Positions 7,701 to 17,102 of a stretch of DNA of 64,000 nucleotides are shown piece by piece. Positions within the stretch are counted from its first letter, which is position 1, and the number at the start of each line of letters is the position of its first letter. The stretch comes from Nocardia elegans NBRC 108235 (GTDB taxonomy: Bacteria; Actinomycetota; Actinomycetes; Mycobacteriales; Mycobacteriaceae), in assembly GCF_001612845.1 (NCBI RefSeq), contig NZ_BDBF01000014.1:62001-126000 (forward strand), given 5' to 3'. Below the pieces are notes generated by a model. The model was not told the DNA's origin. It did not search any database and saw only the letters and a list, made by a program, of their open reading frames with translations. Position numbers and translations under genes: made by a program.

Positions 7701-9203
7701 ATGATCATCGATCCGAGTGGCCGCGGACCGACGATGCGGCAGCTGCTCATCGCGGGCGTCTGCGGAATCGTCGTCATCGCCGCCGCGCTGACGCTGCTGA
7801 TGGCCCGCTACAAGGGCTACATTCTCAACCCGAAGGTGGAGGTCACCGCCAATCTGACCACCACCGGTGACGGCCTGCCCGCGCAGGCCGACGTCAAGTT
7901 CCGCGGCGTGCTGGTCGGCGCGGTGAAGGATGTGTCGGTGGCCGCCAAGGGCGAGCTGCAGCAGGTGCACATCAATATGAAGCCGGACTACATCTCCGAT
8001 ATCCCGGCCAATGTCACCGCTCGCGTGGTCCCCAGCAACCTGTTCGCCGTCACCTCGGTCGAACTGGTCTACAACGGTCCCGACAACGCCTCGCTGAAGG
8101 CCGGTTCGCAGATCGCCGAGGACCACAGCCAGGGCACCATCGCGCTGCAGGACACGCTCACCACGGTCCGCACGATCCTGAACAAGATCGACCCCATGCA
8201 GCTGGGCCGGGTACTGAGCACCCTGTCCTATGCACTGGACGGCAGCGGCCGGGTACCCGGTTCCACCGTCGAGCGGCTGAACAACTGGTTCACCCAGGTC
8301 CGTGCCGCGGTGCCGGATCCGGAAGGCACGCTGAACGATTTCTCCGCCTCGTTCCACGCGCTCAACCAGTCCGCGCCGGATCTGATGACGACGCTGTCGG
8401 AATCGGTGAAGACCGCGCAGACCATCGCCGACAAGCGCAGCGAGCTGGCCGGCCTCATCACCGGCACCTCGGCGACCATCGACAAGGTCAACAACCTGTT
8501 CGCCCGCAACCCCGACGTCGGTAAGCAGCTGACCTCGGGCACCGGCGACATGTTCGGGGCGCTCACCCAGGACCCCGACGCGATCCCGCAGGCCATCGCG
8601 AACCTGAACGCGTCGGTCCGCAAGCTGAGCACCACCTTCCACTGGGGTCCGCAGCAGCAGATGATCTGGAACGCGGGCCTGACCTTCACGCCGTACAAGC
8701 CGTACGACCGGTCCGACTGCCCGCGCTACGGCGACATGGCGGGGCCGAGCTGTGGCACCGCCCCGGTGGTCTCCGATATCGGCCCGCCGACACCGGCGCT
8801 GAAGCCGCGCACGCTGGACGCGTCGCAGGGACTGCCGAAGCTGCCGCCGATGCCGGGCCTGCCCGCCATCCCGGGCGTCACGACCGGTGACACCGCGCAG
8901 ACGGCAGCTCCGCAGCAGGCGCCCAAGCCGGGCAACCCGTTCGCCGGAACTCCGTTGGAGGGTCTGTTCCCGCAGCTGCCGGGCCTGCCGGGTGCGCCCG
9001 CGGCCCCCGCGCCGCAGCCGGCTCCGGCCGCTGCTCCGGCGTCGGACGGGCAGAAGCCCACTGCGGGGCCGATCGCCTACTACACCGGACGTGACGCGAT
9101 GAGCGCGCTGCTCGGCCGGGATCCGACGACTGCCGAATATCTGCTGCTGAGCTCGATCCTGAGGGGTGGAACCTTGCAAGTTTCCGAAAGCGGTGCCAGC
9201 TGA
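7701..9203 (+). CDS. mceA: MceA substrate-binding protein
   Basis: First of six Mce proteins that form the periplasmic channel of the importer (family knowledge), 500 residues. It has one N-terminal transmembrane helix (about 14-34), an MCE domain (about residues 45-125, with the FRGVLVG core), an alpha-helical coiled region and a proline-rich C-terminal tail (about 360-470). ATG 7701 follows AGGGG and lies 2 nt after the upstream micro-ORF. Its stop overlaps the mceB start (TGATG). The long Pro/Ala tail is typical of MceA-type subunits. Confidence 0.93.
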   Translation: MIIDPSGRGPTMRQLLIAGVCGIVVIAAALTLLMARYKGYILNPKVEVTANLTTTGDGLPAQADVKFRGVLVGAVKDVSVAAKGELQQVHINMKPDYISDIPANVTARVVPSNLFAVTSVELVYNGPDNASLKAGSQIAEDHSQGTIALQDTLTTVRTILNKIDPMQLGRVLSTLSYALDGSGRVPGSTVERLNNWFTQVRAAVPDPEGTLNDFSASFHALNQSAPDLMTTLSESVKTAQTIADKRSELAGLITGTSATIDKVNNLFARNPDVGKQLTSGTGDMFGALTQDPDAIPQAIANLNASVRKLSTTFHWGPQQQMIWNAGLTFTPYKPYDRSDCPRYGDMAGPSCGTAPVVSDIGPPTPALKPRTLDASQGLPKLPPMPGLPAIPGVTTGDTAQTAAPQQAPKPGNPFAGTPLEGLFPQLPGLPGAPAAPAPQPAPAAAPASDGQKPTAGPIAYYTGRDAMSALLGRDPTTAEYLLLSSILRGGTLQVSESGAS

Positions 9204-10234
9204 TGAGAGGAATTCGCAAACCGCTGATCGGGTTCGGTATCTTCGCCCTCGTCTCGGTCCTGGTAACCGTGGTCATCTGGAATACGCTGGCGCGCACCGT
9301 GAACGGATCCACCCACAGCTATTCGGCGATCTTCACCGATGTGCTGGGCCTACGGGAGGGCGACGACGTCCGGATGGCCGGCGTGCGCGTCGGCAAGGTC
9401 ACCGACATCGAGGTCGAAGGACAGCACCAGGCCAAGGTGTCGTTCATCGTGCAGAGCGATCAGACCGTGTACGGCAACACCAAAGCCCTTGTCCGGTACC
9501 AGAATCTGATCGGCCAGCGCTATGTGGCGCTGGCGCCGGGCAACAAGGGCGACAATTCGGCGTTGCGCAACAACGCGACCATCCCGGTCGAGCGCACCGA
9601 GCCGTCGTTCGATATCTCGGGTCTGCTCAACGGTTTTCAGCCGCTGTTCGAAACCTTGCAACCTCAGCAGGTCAACGACCTGACCAACACCTTCATCCAG
9701 GCGCTGCAGGGCGACGGTGTTTCGCTGAGCTCGTTCATCACCCAGGCCGCCGCACTGGCCGGTGACTTCCAGCGACGCGACGTCATCCTGGCCGACGTGA
9801 TCACCAAACTGTCGGGCGTGATGTCGGGACTGGCGAAACGAGGTGATGAATTGGAGACACTGGTGACCCAGACTCGCGCGCTGATCGGCGGGCTCTACGA
9901 GCAGGGACAATCCCTGCAGGCTTCGACCGTCCAGATCGCGAATGCCACTTCCTCTCTGGTGAATATGGTCGATCAGGTGCAGCCGAAGATCGCGGCCGCG
10001 CAGAACTCGAGCACCGCGGCGCTGACCATGCTGATCAACAACGGCTCCAAGCTGGACCAGGCCGCGATCGACCTGCCGGGCATTCTCGCCAACGTCGGCA
10101 AGTTCAGCTCCGACGGCGCCTACGCCAACGCGTATCTGTGCACGCTGGACGTCTCGCTGTACGGGGTGCTGTTGCCGCGAGGTCTGGTCAGCCAGATCGG
10201 CGGACCCAACCACTCGGCGGTGTGCCGCCCATGA
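9203..10234 (+). CDS. mceB: MceB protein
   Basis: A 343-residue Mce-family subunit. It has an N-terminal membrane helix (about 9-29), an MCE domain (about 36-115, with GDDVRMAGVRVGKV) and a long helical domain. The start shares one base with the mceA stop, and its own stop overlaps the mceC start (ATGA), so synthesis is probably stoichiometric. The tail is short, with two cysteines near the C-terminus. Confidence 0.93.
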   Translation: MRGIRKPLIGFGIFALVSVLVTVVIWNTLARTVNGSTHSYSAIFTDVLGLREGDDVRMAGVRVGKVTDIEVEGQHQAKVSFIVQSDQTVYGNTKALVRYQNLIGQRYVALAPGNKGDNSALRNNATIPVERTEPSFDISGLLNGFQPLFETLQPQQVNDLTNTFIQALQGDGVSLSSFITQAAALAGDFQRRDVILADVITKLSGVMSGLAKRGDELETLVTQTRALIGGLYEQGQSLQASTVQIANATSSLVNMVDQVQPKIAAAQNSSTAALTMLINNGSKLDQAAIDLPGILANVGKFSSDGAYANAYLCTLDVSLYGVLLPRGLVSQIGGPNHSAVCRP

Positions 10235-11238
10235 CGACCTTCGGTACGCGAATCAGGAATCGTTTCCAGAGCAACCGCTTCTTCTGGCTCGGCGTCATCG
10301 GCGCCGTCCTCATCGTGGTGCTGCTCGTGGTGTCCAGCAGTTACAAGAAACTGGGCGTCGGCACCAAGGACGTGCAGGCGGAATTCGTGCAGACGGCCGG
10401 AGTCCAGACCGGTGACAAGGTGAACGTCGCCGGTGTGCCGGTCGGCACGGTGGCCGGGGCGAAACTCGAGGGTGACCACGTGCTGATCACCCTGCACGTG
10501 AACAACGACGTGAAGCTCGGCCCCGACGCCCGCGCCTCCATCAAGATGGCCACGCTGCTGGGTGCGCGCTACGTCGATCTCGACCCGGGCAACGGTAAGG
10601 GCTTGCCGGGCAACCGGATTCACAAGTCCAACACCAAGGTTCCCTACGACCTGGCCGACGTGGTGCAGATCGGCACCCCGAAGTTCGAGGCGCTCGACAC
10701 CGAGAAGCTGGCCGAATCGCTGAAGGTGCTCGGCGACCAGATCGACGGTTCGCCGCAGCTGACCGCGCAGGCGCTCGACAGCGTCGGCGCGCTCGCCAAG
10801 ACCATCAACGATCGGCGCGACCAGGTCGACGGTCTGCTCAAGGATCTGGACAAGGTCACCAAGATCCTCGGCGACAACCGCAACAGCCTGCTGCTGGTGA
10901 TCACCCAGGGCGAGGCCATCGCCAGCCGGGTGATGGAACGCCAGGAGCTGCTCAAGCAACTGTTGAACAACACCGCGACCCTGACCAAGCAACTGCAGCA
11001 GATCGGCGCGGAGAACAACAACCAGCTCGGCCCGACCATCGAACAGCTGAACACCATGGCCCAGGGGCTGCAGAAGAACAAGGACAACCTGGACAAACTG
11101 TTGACGATCATGCCCGCGTCGCTGCGGCAGTTCAACAATGTGTTCGGCAACGGCCCCTACGGTGAGGTCGGTGTGCCGTGGCTGTTCCCGGACAACTGGT
11201 TGTGCTTCGCGCGAGTGATCGAGGGGTGCCAGGGATGA
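10231..11238 (+). CDS. mceC: MceC protein
   Basis: A 335-residue Mce subunit with an N-terminal membrane anchor (about 14-34) and an MCE domain containing GDKVNVAGVPVG, followed by a helical region that ends without the long proline tail seen in some MceC proteins. ATG 10231 overlaps the mceB stop. A longer frame from 10138 is only read-through of mceB sequence. Overlapping starts along the cluster show a single transcription unit. Confidence 0.92.
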   Translation: MTTFGTRIRNRFQSNRFFWLGVIGAVLIVVLLVVSSSYKKLGVGTKDVQAEFVQTAGVQTGDKVNVAGVPVGTVAGAKLEGDHVLITLHVNNDVKLGPDARASIKMATLLGARYVDLDPGNGKGLPGNRIHKSNTKVPYDLADVVQIGTPKFEALDTEKLAESLKVLGDQIDGSPQLTAQALDSVGALAKTINDRRDQVDGLLKDLDKVTKILGDNRNSLLLVITQGEAIASRVMERQELLKQLLNNTATLTKQLQQIGAENNNQLGPTIEQLNTMAQGLQKNKDNLDKLLTIMPASLRQFNNVFGNGPYGEVGVPWLFPDNWLCFARVIEGCQG

Positions 11239-12323
11239 TCCTGAACAAATGGCTGGCCCGCGCCACCAAGACGGTCGCGATCGGCGCGGCCGTACTGGTG
11301 GCCGGCAGCTGCGGTTCGGTGCAGAACGCGGTGGGCGGGTCGACCCACATCACCGCTGATTTCCGCAATATCGCCGGCGTGTTCGAGGGCAATCCGATCA
11401 CCGTCCTGGGGCTCGAGGTCGGCAAGGTCGACAAGATCATCCCCAAGGGTGAGTTCGTCGAGGTGCACATGACGGTGAACCACGATGTGGACATCCCGAA
11501 GAATGTGACGGCGGCGATCGTGTCGCCCTCGATCGTGACCAATCGGCACATCGAGCTGACCCCGCGCTACACCGGCGGCCCCAAGCTGCCGGACAACACG
11601 CACCTCACGGTGCAGCAGACCCGCACCCCGGTCGAACTGGACACGATGATCAAAACCATCGACCAGTTCACCGCCGCGCTGAAGCCGGCGCCCGGCCAGA
11701 GCCAGGGACCACTGTCGGGCACGCTGCTCTACGACATGGTCAACGGCCAGGGTGAGCGGATACGCGACACGCTCAACGCGCTGTCGGGGGCGTTGAAGGT
11801 CGGCGTCGACAACAAGGACGCCATCTCGACCATCATCATCAAGCTCAACGAACTGACCTCGATGCTGGCCGACAACGACCAGTCGGTGCGCGAGTTCAGC
11901 AACAAGGTCACCCAGATGTCGTCGTTGCTGGCCGAGCAGGCGCCCGGTCTGCAGGCCACGCTGGATCAGCTCAACGACTTCCTGGCCAACACCAGCGGCG
12001 TGTTCAGCCAGTACCAGAGCCAGTTGTCGGAGAGCCTCACCGGGCTCACCAAGGTCACCGACCAGCTGCGGCAGAACGCGGCCGGCGTGGTCGAGACCGT
12101 CGACGTGGCGCCGCTGCTGCTGCAGAACCTGGACCGTTCGATGGACCGCAACCGCGGCTTCGTCCGCCTGCACGCGGTGCTCGGCACCGCACTGTCCGGC
12201 GAGATCGTCAGCCTGTTCTGTGAACGCATTCAGATGAGGGCCGACGGCTGCCGGACCGGCAAGATCGAGGATTTCGGACCCGACCTCGGGTTGTCCGCTG
12301 CACTGTTGGGACTGACGAAATGA
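11235..12323 (+). CDS. mceD: MceD protein, possibly lipidated
   Basis: A 362-residue Mce subunit. The N-terminus is a short signal-like segment ending VAGSC (Cys26), a loose lipobox, so it may be a lipoprotein like MceE rather than a plain membrane-anchored subunit. The MCE domain (about 35-115) contains GNPITVLGLEVGKV. ATG 11235 overlaps the mceC stop (ATGA), and the longer frame from 11178 lies inside mceC. Its stop overlaps the mceE start. Confidence 0.91.
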   Translation: MILNKWLARATKTVAIGAAVLVAGSCGSVQNAVGGSTHITADFRNIAGVFEGNPITVLGLEVGKVDKIIPKGEFVEVHMTVNHDVDIPKNVTAAIVSPSIVTNRHIELTPRYTGGPKLPDNTHLTVQQTRTPVELDTMIKTIDQFTAALKPAPGQSQGPLSGTLLYDMVNGQGERIRDTLNALSGALKVGVDNKDAISTIIIKLNELTSMLADNDQSVREFSNKVTQMSSLLAEQAPGLQATLDQLNDFLANTSGVFSQYQSQLSESLTGLTKVTDQLRQNAAGVVETVDVAPLLLQNLDRSMDRNRGFVRLHAVLGTALSGEIVSLFCERIQMRADGCRTGKIEDFGPDLGLSAALLGLTK

Positions 12324-13414
12324 CGGTATCGACGCGCCTGCGGCGCACCTGGCTCGCACTCGGCGTCTCGGCGGCCGTGGCGGCCTCCGGCTGCGGTCTG
12401 ACCGTGGAGAGTCTGCCGCTGCCCAAACCGGGGCAGTCCGGTGAGACCTATACCCTGCACGCGATTTTCGCCAACGCGCTCAACCTGCCCGATCAGGCCA
12501 AGGTCAAGATCGGTGGTTCCGATGTCGGTGTGGTCACCCACATCTCGACCAAGAACTATCAGGCCATCGTCGACATGAACGTCCGCAAGGACATCACGCT
12601 GCCGCGCGATTCCACCGCCGAACTGCGCCAGGCCACTCCGCTGGGCGATGTGTTCGTGGCGCTGTCGAAGCCGAAGTCCGACGAGACCACGCCGATGCTG
12701 AAGGACGGCGACACCATCGGCATCGACCACACCTCGGCCGGCGCCACCGTCGAGGAATTGCTGCTCTCGGTCTCGATGCTGTTCAACGGCGGCGGCGTGG
12801 CCGCGCTGACCAAGCTGACCTCGGAACTGGATTCGATCGTCGGCGGCCGGCCCGATCAGCTCGCGAGCCTGATCAAGCAGATGACGAGTGTGGTCACCAC
12901 GTTGCATGCCAACAGCGAGCGCATCGACAGCACGCTCAACGGCTTCGACTCGCTGACCAACACCATCGAGGCCAATCACGACCAGCTGGGTCAGGTGGCG
13001 GATTCGCTGCCGCAGATGATCGGCGCCATCGCGGAGAACAACAAGCAGATCGGTGATCTGCTCGGCAAGATCTCCACCACCAGCGCGGCGCTCGGCGATT
13101 ACGCCGATACCAGCCACGATCAGCTGGCGAGCCTGCTCGAGAACGTGCACAAGCTGATGGACGCGCTGTCGCGAGCCGGCAACGACCTCGGTCCGGCGCT
13201 GGACGCACTGCACGAGATCCGGCCGAAGGTCGACGCCTCGTTCAAGGGCAACACCCTCGCCGTCGCCGCGACCCTGACCCAGCTCGATATCGGCCTGCTC
13301 ACCGACCCGCCGCACAGCAAGTTCTGGGATCTGCGCGATCTGCAGGACATGGCGGGCAGTCTGATCCAGGTGCTGCAGATCGTCTACGGCCGAGTGACAG
13401 GGGGCCACCGATGA
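12320..13414 (+). CDS. mceE: MceE lipoprotein
   Basis: A 364-residue Mce-family lipoprotein (LprN-like). The signal peptide ends in a clear lipobox AASGC with Cys25 as the lipidation site. The MCE domain (about 48-125) has QAKVKIGGSDVG. The remainder is helical with many Leu/Asn/Asp residues. The fifth position and lipobox match the usual Mce operon order. The stop overlaps the mceF ATG. Confidence 0.93.
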   Translation: MTVSTRLRRTWLALGVSAAVAASGCGLTVESLPLPKPGQSGETYTLHAIFANALNLPDQAKVKIGGSDVGVVTHISTKNYQAIVDMNVRKDITLPRDSTAELRQATPLGDVFVALSKPKSDETTPMLKDGDTIGIDHTSAGATVEELLLSVSMLFNGGGVAALTKLTSELDSIVGGRPDQLASLIKQMTSVVTTLHANSERIDSTLNGFDSLTNTIEANHDQLGQVADSLPQMIGAIAENNKQIGDLLGKISTTSAALGDYADTSHDQLASLLENVHKLMDALSRAGNDLGPALDALHEIRPKVDASFKGNTLAVAATLTQLDIGLLTDPPHSKFWDLRDLQDMAGSLIQVLQIVYGRVTGGHR

Positions 13415-14580
13415 GCTGGCTGCTGCGACACAAACTGCTGCTGTCCACGATCGGACTGGTGATCGCCTTCGTCGTGGGCGCGACGTATCTGGCGGTGAGC
13501 GTCATGCGGATCAATCCGCTGCGCAGCACCTATACGGTCACGGTCGCACTCGACCGCTCCGGCGGTCTGCAGCCGGGCAACGACGTCACGCTGCGCGGAT
13601 TCCGCATCGGCAAGGTGAATTCGATCAAGCTGGCGAATCGCGGCGCCTCGATCGCGGCCGAGGCCCAGATCGATACCCGGTACAAGATTCCGAAGGCCAC
13701 GCAGGTCGTCGTGCACGCCCTCTCGGCCGCCGGTGAGCAGTACATCGACTTCCAGCCCGAAAGCGACAAGGGTCCGTACCTCACCGACGGTTCGGTGATC
13801 CCGTTCGACCCGCAGAAGGTGCAGACCCCGACGCCTGTGTCGGCGGTGCTGGAGAACGCCAGCGGGTTCTTCGACCAGATCGACCCGGACCGGTTCAGCA
13901 CCATCCTCACCGAATTCGACACCGCGCTCAGCGGCGGACCGGATCAGCTGCGGGACATGGTCGATGCGCTGAGCCTGGTGACGGCCGGTCTGGACAATCT
14001 GCTGCCGCAGACCACCAACCTGCTCACCAACCTGCGCACCATCGCGTCCACCACGTCGAACGCGCAGCCCGATCTGAGCACCCTGACGCAGAACTCGTCG
14101 ACGTTGTTCACCCAGTTCAACAACGCCAACGACGAACTGCGCAAGGTGCTGGACCAGGCCCCGGCGCAGATGAAGTCGCTGGGCGCCACGCTGGACGAGA
14201 CCACCGATCCGATCACCAGCCTCGCGACCAACTTCGTGGCCGTCACCAAGGCGGCGCAGCTGCGGCTGCCGGCGCTGCGGGCGCTGTTCCCGTCGCTGGT
14301 CGTCGGCAGTTCGGCGATGGGGGTGCCGGCCCACGACGGAGAGTTCTATACGATCCTCGATATCTGGCCGCGCCCGTTCTGCCAGTACTCGCACGCGCCG
14401 GTCGCACCGTATGTCGCGACCGACGGGACGTTCCCGAAGTACAACTATTGCACCAACGCACCTCCGGACCAGCAGATTCGTGGTTCGGCGAACGCGCCGC
14501 GGCCCGACGTTCCGAACAACGGAGCGCAGATGCCGTCGGGTGCCGATCCGAACGCTCGGACCCCGAAGCCGGTGCGGTAA
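13411..14580 (+). CDS. mceF: MceF protein
   Basis: Last of the six Mce subunits, 389 residues. It has an N-terminal membrane helix (about 11-31), an MCE domain (about 38-115, with GNDVTLRGFRIGKV), a helical domain and a hydrophilic Pro/Asn-rich C-terminus with a few cysteines. ATG overlaps the mceE stop. A Mas-type membrane protein follows 61 nt later. Confidence 0.93.
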   Translation: MSWLLRHKLLLSTIGLVIAFVVGATYLAVSVMRINPLRSTYTVTVALDRSGGLQPGNDVTLRGFRIGKVNSIKLANRGASIAAEAQIDTRYKIPKATQVVVHALSAAGEQYIDFQPESDKGPYLTDGSVIPFDPQKVQTPTPVSAVLENASGFFDQIDPDRFSTILTEFDTALSGGPDQLRDMVDALSLVTAGLDNLLPQTTNLLTNLRTIASTTSNAQPDLSTLTQNSSTLFTQFNNANDELRKVLDQAPAQMKSLGATLDETTDPITSLATNFVAVTKAAQLRLPALRALFPSLVVGSSAMGVPAHDGEFYTILDIWPRPFCQYSHAPVAPYVATDGTFPKYNYCTNAPPDQQIRGSANAPRPDVPNNGAQMPSGADPNARTPKPVR

Positions 14581-14641
14581 GTAGAGTGGCCCGAAACATA
14601 CGGCGTGGTTTCCACATGCCGGGAAGGTGACAGATCGATTC

Positions 14642-15511
14642 ATGTCCGATGACGACACCGCCAAGGACAAGGCGAACAACGATGCCGAGTCGACCGAGAA
14701 GGTCGACGCGGCGCAAGACAGCACCGCCGCGGACGCAACGGTCAAGTTCGAGTCGGACTCGTCGGTTGCTGCCGCCAAGGGTGCCGATACCGCGAAGGCC
14801 GCCGACGCGGACGAAACGGTGAAGCTCAGGACCGCGGGCCCGACCTCGGCCGATGCGCCGGCCGTCGCGTCGGCGGCCCCGGCGCCGGCGAGCGCCCCTT
14901 CCTCCGGGAAGAGCACTCCGTGGGTTCCGATCGTTGCGGCTTTCGCTGCCGGTGTGCTGCTGGTGGCCGCGGTCACCGCGGTGGTGGTCTTCTATCTGAA
15001 GGCCGACAATCGCGAGGATCAGCTCTCCGCACGCGATGACTCGACCAAGGCGGCGTGCGATTTCGGCAAGGCCGTGGCCAGCTACGACTCGAAGGATCTC
15101 GACGCCTACTTCAAGAGCGTCAACGATCTTTCGACGGGTGAGTGGGGCAAGTTCTTCAGCGGCGCCTCGGACACGCTGAAGCAGGCCATGGTCAGCGTGC
15201 AGGCCAAGTCGAAGCTGGACGAGATCCACTGCGCGTGGGAATCCGGCAACGACAGCCAGGCCAACGTGGTGCTGGTGATCACCCAGGAGCAGACCAACCA
15301 GGCCGTTCCGCAGCCGGACAAGCTGACCATCCCGGGCGTGGCCCAGATGGAGAAGCACGACGGTAAGTGGCTGGTCGCGAAGTTCGACTCGCCGGTCACC
15401 AAGGGAATGGGTCCGTCCGGTCCGGCGCCGGGTGCGCAGGCGGCCCCGGGGACCAGCCCGCAGGCCAACGGCGGTGCGCAGCCCGCACCAGCTCCGCAGC
15501 CGGGTAACTGA
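14642..15511 (+). CDS. Mce-associated membrane protein (Mas/Mam type)
   Basis: A 289-residue single-pass protein. It has a hydrophilic, Asp/Ala-rich cytoplasmic N-terminus (1-90), one transmembrane helix (about 95-118), and an extracytoplasmic domain with a C-terminal Pro/Gly/Ala tail. This architecture is that of the accessory proteins encoded after mce genes, which are thought to stabilise Mce complexes (family knowledge). ATG 14642 is preceded by AGGTGA. GTG 14627 overlaps that site and is less likely. Two strong hairpins follow and end the operon. Confidence 0.82.
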   Translation: MSDDDTAKDKANNDAESTEKVDAAQDSTAADATVKFESDSSVAAAKGADTAKAADADETVKLRTAGPTSADAPAVASAAPAPASAPSSGKSTPWVPIVAAFAAGVLLVAAVTAVVVFYLKADNREDQLSARDDSTKAACDFGKAVASYDSKDLDAYFKSVNDLSTGEWGKFFSGASDTLKQAMVSVQAKSKLDEIHCAWESGNDSQANVVLVITQEQTNQAVPQPDKLTIPGVAQMEKHDGKWLVAKFDSPVTKGMGPSGPAPGAQAAPGTSPQANGGAQPAPAPQPGN

Positions 15512-15532
15512 ATCCGGTTACAGCACAACACT

Positions 15533-15568
15533 TTCCGGCCCCGCGACAATTCCGTCGCGGGGCCGGAA
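15533..15568 (+). terminator. Terminator of the mce operon
   Basis: Perfect 15-bp stem TTCCGGCCCCGCGAC / GTCGCGGGGCCGGAA with a 6-nt loop, 22 nt after the stop of the Mce-associated gene. No T-run follows, as is common in actinobacteria. Confidence 0.8.
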
Positions 15569-15640
15569 CGCGTTCGAGGGCCAATTCGGGCGGTGGAAAC
15601 GGCAGGGTCCGGCGGCCGAGGCGGCAGCAACCGGGCGCCT

Positions 15641-15669
15641 CCGGCGGTGGGCCGACCCACCACCGCCGG
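15641..15669. terminator. Second hairpin between convergent genes
   Basis: Stem CCGGCGGTGG / CCACCGCCGG with a 9-nt loop, 32 nt past the rnhA stop codon on the other strand. It probably terminates rnhA and backs up the mce terminator. Confidence 0.65.
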
Positions 15670-15700
15670 AAGCCATTCGGTTGGTCTGACGCGTGCCCGG

Positions 15701-16330
15701 TCAGAAAAGGGTGAGGGCGTCCGCGGTTTCGGCTGTCGCGCGGCCGCGTTTCGGCCGGGACGCCGGCTTGTCGGTGACGACGACCGTCAGCGGCGTCGTC
15801 GCGGCGGTGTCGGACATGGTCTCGGCGACTGCGGCGGGGGGCCGAACCGCGGTCGGCAACGGCGGGAGATCGTCGATACCGTTCGGCGTCGCATCGGCCC
15901 GGCCCGCGGCGGCGCGGGCGGCCTCACCGGCGAGTTTGTCGGCCTGTTCGTTGTAGTAGTTGCCCACGTGCCCGCGCACCCAGCGGAACCGCACCGGCCC
16001 CGGGCGAGTGGCGATCGCGTGATCGATCCACTGGACGAGCTCCACATTCTTCACCGCGCTGCCGGTGGCGGTGCGCCAGCCGTTGAGCCGCCAGCTCGGT
16101 AGCCATTCCGACGCACATTTGATCGCGTACAGCGAATCGCTCTCGATGAACAGCGGTTCGGGACCGGGATGCGCCCGAATCGCCTCCAGAACCGCGCGTA
16201 GCTCGGCCACCTGGTTGGTGCCGGAGGCCGCGCCGGCGCTGGCCGAACTGCCCTGATGATTGACCCACGCCCAGCCGATGGCGCCGCCGGGATTGCGCAG
16301 GCAGGATCCGTCGGTGCTCACGATGATCAT
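15701..16330 (-). CDS. rnhA: Ribonuclease HI with C-terminal extension
   Basis: Endonuclease that cuts the RNA of RNA:DNA hybrids. The catalytic residues are visible: Asp7 (TDGS), Glu43 (VAELRAV), Asp65 (ESDS), His121 and Asp131 (GHVG...NEQAD). The RNase H fold ends near residue 140, and about 65 further residues rich in Pro/Ala/Thr form an extension of unknown role. ATG 16330 matches the family N-terminus MIIVSTDGS and lies 7 nt after a -10 box TAGGGT, so it may also be made from a leaderless transcript. It is the second gene after an SRPBCC protein, with a 10-nt gap. Confidence 0.93.
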   Translation of the reverse strand: MIIVSTDGSCLRNPGGAIGWAWVNHQGSSASAGAASGTNQVAELRAVLEAIRAHPGPEPLFIESDSLYAIKCASEWLPSWRLNGWRTATGSAVKNVELVQWIDHAIATRPGPVRFRWVRGHVGNYYNEQADKLAGEAARAAAGRADATPNGIDDLPPLPTAVRPPAAVAETMSDTAATTPLTVVVTDKPASRPKRGRATAETADALTLF

Positions 16331-16337
16331 GACCGGT

Positions 16338-16343
16338 ACCCTA
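16338..16343 (-). promoter_or_regulatory. -10 box of leaderless rnhA promoter
   Basis: TAGGGT on the minus strand, 7 nt before the rnhA ATG and inside the end of the SRPBCC gene. It fits the TANNNT leaderless pattern seen repeatedly in this window. Confidence 0.4.
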
Positions 16344-16877
16344 CGCAATCCGGCCGACAAGATCCGTGCCGTGGAATTCTTCGATTTCCCTGCGCAATTG
16401 CGTTTCGCTGCGCCGCACCGCCGCCTGGGCCAGCGCATCGATAGCCTTCGCGGCAGGACGGGCCAGCCAGCCGCGCGCCGGCGGGTAGTCCGCCTCCGAG
16501 GTCAGCACCGACCGGCCGTAGCCGAGCGGATCGAATCGCAGCGTCAGTGTGGCGAGCGCGGGTGCGGGTTCGAGCTCCTGCGACGACGCGGCGGAGTCCT
16601 GCGCAGGCGCCACCTTCCCCGGCCGGCGCCTGCGCAGGGTGTACCCGATGACCGCGTTGCGGCGGTATTCGGTGATCTCACAGTCGACCGTGGGATGCCA
16701 CAGCCCGAGCCGGAACGTCGCCGCGTAGACCGCACCCGGTCCGTGGCCGGCCTCGCCGACCGGTTCGAACGCTGCGATGCCGAACATCCAATCCGGGACG
16801 AACAGATGGTTGTCGGTGTACGTGAATGCGACCTCCACCGGAGCCCCGACGTCGCTCGCGTACCTGATGTGGCCCAT
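16341..16877 (-). CDS. SRPBCC (START-like) family protein
   Basis: A 178-residue protein with the N-terminal pattern of polyketide-cyclase/START-like proteins: a beta strand with GHIRYASDVGAPVEVAFTY, then a helix and further strands with an internal hydrophobic cavity predicted by the fold. Such proteins bind or move lipids and aromatic ligands, and the specific ligand is unknown. ATG 16877 has GGGAGGG about 5 nt upstream. It is probably co-transcribed with rnhA. The loop around residues 90-115 is Pro/Ala/Ser-rich and may be an insertion. Confidence 0.75.
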   Translation of the reverse strand: MGHIRYASDVGAPVEVAFTYTDNHLFVPDWMFGIAAFEPVGEAGHGPGAVYAATFRLGLWHPTVDCEITEYRRNAVIGYTLRRRRPGKVAPAQDSAASSQELEPAPALATLTLRFDPLGYGRSVLTSEADYPPARGWLARPAAKAIDALAQAAVRRSETQLRREIEEFHGTDLVGRIA

Positions 16878-17102
16878 AGGCCCTCCCTGTTCCACGCTTG
16901 CCACAAAAATACTACAGAATTCCTTTTTATTAAACGGTTACCGGGGAATAACGTGCGCTCCGCACGTCGAGTGGCGGATAACCGCTGACGAGGACAAATG
17001 CGGCAAACGACCAGTACGTTTCGAGTGTGCTCGACGGGAGCGGGCACAGACGACAACCGGCCAGGCACCTTGACGGTACCCGGCCGGGAGGCTGTCGAAA
17101 CG

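Noticed and set aside
17041..17090. CCGGCC/GGCCGG hairpin after the exported protein gene
   Set aside because: The stem is short and such matches are frequent by chance at this GC content, so it is not listed as a terminator.
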